Source: UBA9620 sp965220695
GTDB taxonomy: Bacteria; Acidobacteriota; Vicinamibacteria; Vicinamibacterales; UBA8438
Reading direction: 5' to 3'
NCBI GenBank assembly: GCA_965220695.1
Contig: OZ244838.1
Location: forward strand, 5,704,001-5,768,000
DNA length: 64,000 nt
Part shown: one piece after another, positions 62,601-64,000 of the stretch
Layout: the number at the start of each line of letters is the position of its first letter
How positions within the stretch are numbered: the first letter of the stretch is position 1
Position numbers and translations under genes: made by a program
Notes under the pieces: generated by a model
Database searches by the model: none
What the model was told of the DNA's origin: nothing
Seen by the model: the letters and a program-made list of their open reading frames with translations, nothing else

Positions 62601-64000
62601 TGTCGGTGGGCGGCGGCACGGCGATCTCGGGCACCGACTACGCGGCGGTCGCGGACTTCACCGTGACGATCCCGAAGGAGACCGCGAGCGAGACCGGGAC
62701 CTTCACCCTGACGCCGACCCAGGACACCATCGCCGAGGGCGACGAGACGATTGACGTCACGGGCACGGCCGATGACTTCACCGTAACCAAGGCGGAGATG
62801 ACGCTCACCGACGACGAGACCGCGCCGGCGTCGATCACGTTGACCACGTCGCCGGTCTCGGTGTCGGAGTCGGCTTCGGGGACGACGGTGACGGTGACCG
62901 CGACGCTGGACGGCAGCGCGACGCGGCCCAGCGCGACCGAGGTGACGGTCTCGGTGGGCGGGGGCACGGCAACCTCGGGCACCGACTACACGGCGGTGTC
63001 GAACTTCACGGTGACGATCCCGAGGGAGAGCGCGAGCGAGACCGGGACGTTCACCCTGACGCCGACCCAGGACGACATCGCCGAGGGCAACGAGACGATT
63101 GACGTCACGGGCACGGCGACCGACTTTACGGTGACCAAGGCGCAGGTGACGCTCACCGACGACGAGACCGCGCCGGCGTCGATCACGCTGACCACCTCGC
63201 CGGTCTCGGTATCGGAGTCGGCTTCGGGGACGACGGTGACGGTGACCGCAACCCTGGACGGCAGCGCGACGCGGCCCAGCGCCACGGCGGTGACGGTCTC
63301 GGTGGGCGGCGGCACGGCGACCTCGGACACCGACTACGCCGCGGTGTCGAACTTCACGGTGACGATCCCGAAGGAGAGCGCGAGCGAGACCGGGACGTTC
63401 ACCCTGACGCCGACCCAGGACGACATCGCCGAGGGCGACGAGACGATTGACGTCACGGGCACGGCCGATGACTTCACCGTCACCAAGGCGGAGATGACCC
63501 TGACCGACGACGAGACCGCGCCGGCGTCGATCACGCTGACCGCCTCGCCCACTTCGGTCGGGGAGGACGACGGCGCAACGACGGTCACCGTCACCGCCAC
63601 CCTGGACGGCAGCGCGACGCGGCCCAGCGCCACGGCGGTGACGGTCTCGGTGGGCGGCGGCACGGCGACCTCGGACACCGACTACGCCGCGGTGTCGAAC
63701 TTCACGGTGACGATCCCGAAGGAGACCGCGAGCGAGACCGGGACGTTCACCCTGACGCCGACCCAGGACGACATCGCCGAGGGCGACGAGACGATTGACG
63801 TCACGGGCACGGCCGATGACTTCACCGTCACCAAGGCGGAGATGACGCTCACCGACGACGAGACCGCGCCGGCGTCGATCACGCTGACCGCCTCGCCCAC
63901 TTCGGTCGGGGAGGACGACGGCGCAACGACGGTGACGGTGACCGCGACGCTGGACGGGAGCGTGACGCTGGGCACCGCCACGGAGGTGACGGTGTCGGTG
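53678..64000 (+). CDS. Giant secreted Calx-beta repeat protein (cut by window edge)
   Basis: At least 3,441 residues, open to the last base. A signal peptide (IAAAMVVLASLLLLAAPQSA, cleavage after ARA) is followed by TEIWDASLTVGSHDN and a fibronectin-like region (54100-54900). Several Calx-beta domains follow (55000-58700; NGTAEAGADFTGTDGVLTFA and AGETSGTVYVPVIDDDAAEP are typical). From about 58,900 comes a regular array of 116-residue domains. Acidic DDE/DDD loops at each junction suggest calcium binding. Likely a surface adhesin. The GTG at 53678 is one choice; in-frame ATGs lie at 53606, 53645 and 53708. Confidence 0.85.
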   Translation, partial: MRARRGIAAAMVVLASLLLLAAPQSARAQTEIWDASLTVGSHDNRRGFLSSPSRGSLSDTTFEAGEVSFTIRALLETHATDRKFICVSFQAGYTGDHAATTALSALTLNVGDHTLPFEGINHGQRPWGDYCWFIPGPAEDFGFETGSTLRASIVTSAPQPTAEIVSRPRDGTTYRSGEVIRVVLWFEEDVRVSGSPQLELDIGGQTRLAAYVAARRGRTAAFEYTVTADDADADGVSIRANTDESSPSLRLNGGAFQWVSFLRGEVVDLGFGAVPAGAGHAVNGADADMTAPVLSAATIRYGLLELTYSKPLRSDPQMMSGVATSAWSVTVNGAPAVLAAAYIIGTVRLVLQSPVDNDDVVTVSSSVLMQDRAEPPNTEAALLDGRSVTNETPAAKPVVEIAADQDAWFESQTILLTVTRTGETAEPLRVAVSYSNPALLGLALPRVYLEAGASSARLTVPTRRRRPAGDRPLVISLVPDDAYDIGEAGSVSVTVKDVDVPVAVSIGASLNIANEPPTAGAIDYVAVVAEALEESPVAPEFRFLFSTQPGTAERNKDYRAQDHRLGFRAEDFAFVTRRISGQEVQRWQATRRIAIEYLGDDEVEGDEYFTVWVEADSSTPENVRFSETPLKVIILDSDLEIDVAIRDPPSQIAENAGRSHITLAATVRQPSTPGVSSGVRLILEEDSASVPEDVAWARSNSRTIPVDLPASLYRPVIENGATHWRAVVSVPLLIHDDDVEEERERFRVNLTGDSGAPNSGYIAIPGATNSARLTIVDDDRRGLVVNPTALDLAPGAEGSYTVALASEPTADVTVAASVPAADAGAVSLSPSSLAFTPGNWDTPQSVTVTAADDADGRMVEVANQAAGGDYAVVEPVAVEVEIASGAMQPAPPALAVSDAAAAEADAEIAFTVSLDAASTREVTVSYETENGTAEAGADFTGTDGVLTFAAGETSGTVYVPVIDDDAAEPGESFSLRLGAPVNAVLGDALGVGRITDDDDLPMLSVLGATASESDGTVDFDVTLSAASGREVSVQIRTDDGTAVQGRDYGAVVGEMRFPAGETRRVVGVAVTDDTVDEPDLETFTLTLSSPENATLATATATGSIRDDDVAPVVSAEDTTAAETSGEMVFSVGLTSRTESTVTVDYETVDVSATAGSDYLSTSGTLTFAPGETAKSVAVTLLRDLLEEGDEVFTLRLDDAQNARLGASGDGTIRDGGATALRIADATAAEASGALEFVVTASGAAAREMRVAYATRDGTATAGQDYTETQGTLVFRVGEVTKTIRVPVAMDSLDDEGFETLTVVLSGAVNATLADAEATGTISDTALPRLSVSDSAAVEEGEDAVFAVTLSAAAPQDVSFAYKTADGTATSGADYTQAGGRLTIPAGGTEASIAVATAEDGLDEDDEETFEVRLEQPLYATIADDAATGTITDADPTPTLSVGNATTDEGESLQFAVELSAASALEVTVEYETADGTAESPADYTETTGTLTFGPGETERAVPVPVYQDRLDEDTELLSLVLKSPANAGFDGAEELARGFILDDDDPPVLELVLDPIEVAEQGETSAVLTVRLAGDSAFAEDTTVGLALSGPAQAGVDYRVTDADGNALADPWELVLAAGEDSVTAQIQAIDDEVDEEVETVTIGAVRGRSDVGSPLTLRIADDDEAGVVVSPAALTLAEGGTGTYTVALASEPTASVTVTVSSDNEDVTAGGPLTFTASDWSTAKTVTVTAAQDSDATDDTATLTNTAEGGGYDGESAGVTVTVTDDETAPTAITLTASPGSVGEDDGATTVTVTATLDGSVTLGAATEVTVSVGGGSATSGADYTAVSNFTVTIPKETASETGTFTLTPTQDTIAEGDETIDVTGEATGFTVTKAEMTLTDDETAPTAITLTTSPTSVGEDDGATTVTVTATLDGSVTLSTATEVTVSVGGGTATSGTDYTAVSDFTVTIPKETASETGTFTLTPTQDDIAEGDETIDVTGSAADDFTVTKAEMTLTDDETAPASITLTTSPVSVSESASGTTVTVTATLDGSVTLSTATEVTVSVGGGTATSGTDYTAVSNFTVTIPKETASETGTFTLTPTQDDIAEGDETIDVTGTATDFTVTKAEVTLTDDETAPASITLTTSPTSVLESASQTTVTVTATLDGSATRPSATEVTVSVGGGTATSGTDYTAVSNFTVTIPKESASGTGTFTFTPTNDAIAEGDETIDVTGTADGFTVTNAEMILTDDETTPASIALTVSPTAVSEDDGATTVTVTATLGGSATLPDATEVTVSVGGGSATSGTDYTAVSNFTVTIPKESASGTGTFTLTPTNDSLAEGEETIDVTGTATDFTVTKAEMTLTDDVPPVEVSFARASYTVAEGGTVTVTVELSAVPDREVEVPLTHTAQGDTTAADYSGVPESVTFGSSETEQTFTFTAEADDVDDDGDSVLLGFGTPLPDGVSAPDTTARPASATVSITDDDVPPVQVFFEPDAYTVAEDSAVTVTVRLDVAPERLVSVPITVANQGDTTAADYSGAPTLVVFAGDETEQSFRFGADDDTVDDDGESVVLGFGELPDRVSAPDTTARPASATVSITDDDTALASITLTTLPVSVSESASETTVTVTATLDGSVTLSSATDVVVSVGGGTATSGTDYTAVSNFTVTIPKESESGSGTFTLTPMQDSIAEGDETIDVTGSATDFTVTKAEMTLTDDETAPASITLTTSPTSVGEDDDATTVTVTATLDGGTTLLTATEVTVSVGGGSATSGTDYAAVSNFTVTIPKETASVTGTFTLTPTNDTIAEGDETIDVTGSATDFTVTKAEMTLTDDETASTAITLTASPTSVGEDDGVTMVTVTATLDGSVTLSTATEVTVSVGGGTATSGTDYTAVSNFTVTIPKETASETGTFTLTPTQDSIAEGDETIDVTGTATGFTVTKAEMTLTDDETAPASITLTTSPVSVSESASETTVTVTATLDGSATLLTDTTVTVSVGGGTAISGTDYAAVADFTVTIPKETASETGTFTLTPTQDTIAEGDETIDVTGTADDFTVTKAEMTLTDDETAPASITLTTSPVSVSESASGTTVTVTATLDGSATRPSATEVTVSVGGGTATSGTDYTAVSNFTVTIPRESASETGTFTLTPTQDDIAEGNETIDVTGTATDFTVTKAQVTLTDDETAPASITLTTSPVSVSESASGTTVTVTATLDGSATRPSATAVTVSVGGGTATSDTDYAAVSNFTVTIPKESASETGTFTLTPTQDDIAEGDETIDVTGTADDFTVTKAEMTLTDDETAPASITLTASPTSVGEDDGATTVTVTATLDGSATRPSATAVTVSVGGGTATSDTDYAAVSNFTVTIPKETASETGTFTLTPTQDDIAEGDETIDVTGTADDFTVTKAEMTLTDDETAPASITLTASPTSVGEDDGATTVTVTATLDGSVTLGTATEVTVSV
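58960..64000 (+). repeat. Tandem 348-bp (116-residue) repeat array in the giant gene
   Basis: Units of 345-351 bp, each ending near TLTDDE and containing VTVSVGGGTATSGTDYTAVS, FTVTIPKETASETGTFTLTP and DIAEGDETIDVTGTA. About twelve regular units are seen. Two divergent units at 60730-61430 (with VPPVEV/VPPVQV and ADDDTVDDDGESV) interrupt the array. Neighbouring regular units are nearly identical at the DNA level, which suggests recent unequal exchange. The array continues past the window. Confidence 0.9.

Noticed and set aside
58960..64000. CRISPR array suggested by regular spacing
   Set aside because: The period is 348 bp, units are coding and similar throughout, with no short repeat and unique spacer pattern.
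1..64000. Integrase, att site or plasmid origin for the defence island
   Set aside because: No integrase or recombinase gene of that type is present, and neither tRNA gene has a visible repeated 3' end within the window.

Overview
The window is GC-rich (AT-rich only in a few patches) and reads as a chromosomal segment of a Gram-negative bacterium. The tig-clpP-clpX-lon cluster, ergothioneine genes, secreted membrane-type PQQ dehydrogenases, a secreted cupin and a fragment of a secreted protein type that I associate with Acidobacteriota suggest Acidobacteriota (Vicinamibacteria-like). That placement is inference; no rRNA gene is present.

0-14 kb is ordinary core genome. It holds tRNA-Leu(UAG), then tig-clpP-clpX-lon on the minus strand. 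On the plus strand are egtB-egtD and an AI-2E/PerM-type membrane protein. Back on the minus strand are a TerB-like gene, a glycine-betaine-type ABC transporter with permease and binding protein fused, a KamA-type radical-SAM enzyme, a phosphofructokinase with PPi-type motifs and tRNA-Lys(CUU). A stranded fragment of an E2 acyltransferase lies between kamA and the phosphofructokinase gene.

14-22 kb carries two full secreted PQQ dehydrogenases, plus a mini PQQ protein and a RidA-like protein that both look internally deleted. Two 159-bp MITE-like elements with TA duplications lie in inverted orientation; one interrupts an HNH-type gene and its removal restores the frame. IS630 and IS21 transposase remnants and a Phd/PIN toxin-antitoxin pair are also here.

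22-25 kb has a possible iron-linked trio: a JmjC/cupin oxygenase divergent from a small Tat-signal peptide with an acidic TDSD tail, followed by a PepSY membrane protein. A strong promoter with a Fur-like box lies between the first two.

25-52.5 kb is a defence and mobile-element island. It holds a type I restriction system with two HsdM subunits, a ParD-like gene coupled to hsdM2 and a DUF433/DUF5615 pair between hsdS and hsdR. An AbiE-type locus has an intact antitoxin and a decayed toxin. The most notable locus is a bacterial ubiquitin-like conjugation operon: multiubiquitin-type Ubl, cysteine-free E2, JAB-E1 fusion and DUF6527. Its JAB-E1 gene is split by an IS1634-like transposon that is itself split by an IS21 element. 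Removing both with one copy of each target duplication rebuilds both reading frames. An XRE/ImmA pair, a HEPN-like protein, a PIN-domain pair and a Fic protein with two palindromic operators follow.

52.5-64 kb begins with fragments (a C39 peptidase piece, an IS21 end, an autotransporter barrel piece). It is then filled by one very long secreted Calx-beta protein, at least about 3,440 residues, with a 348-bp repeat array that runs off the window.
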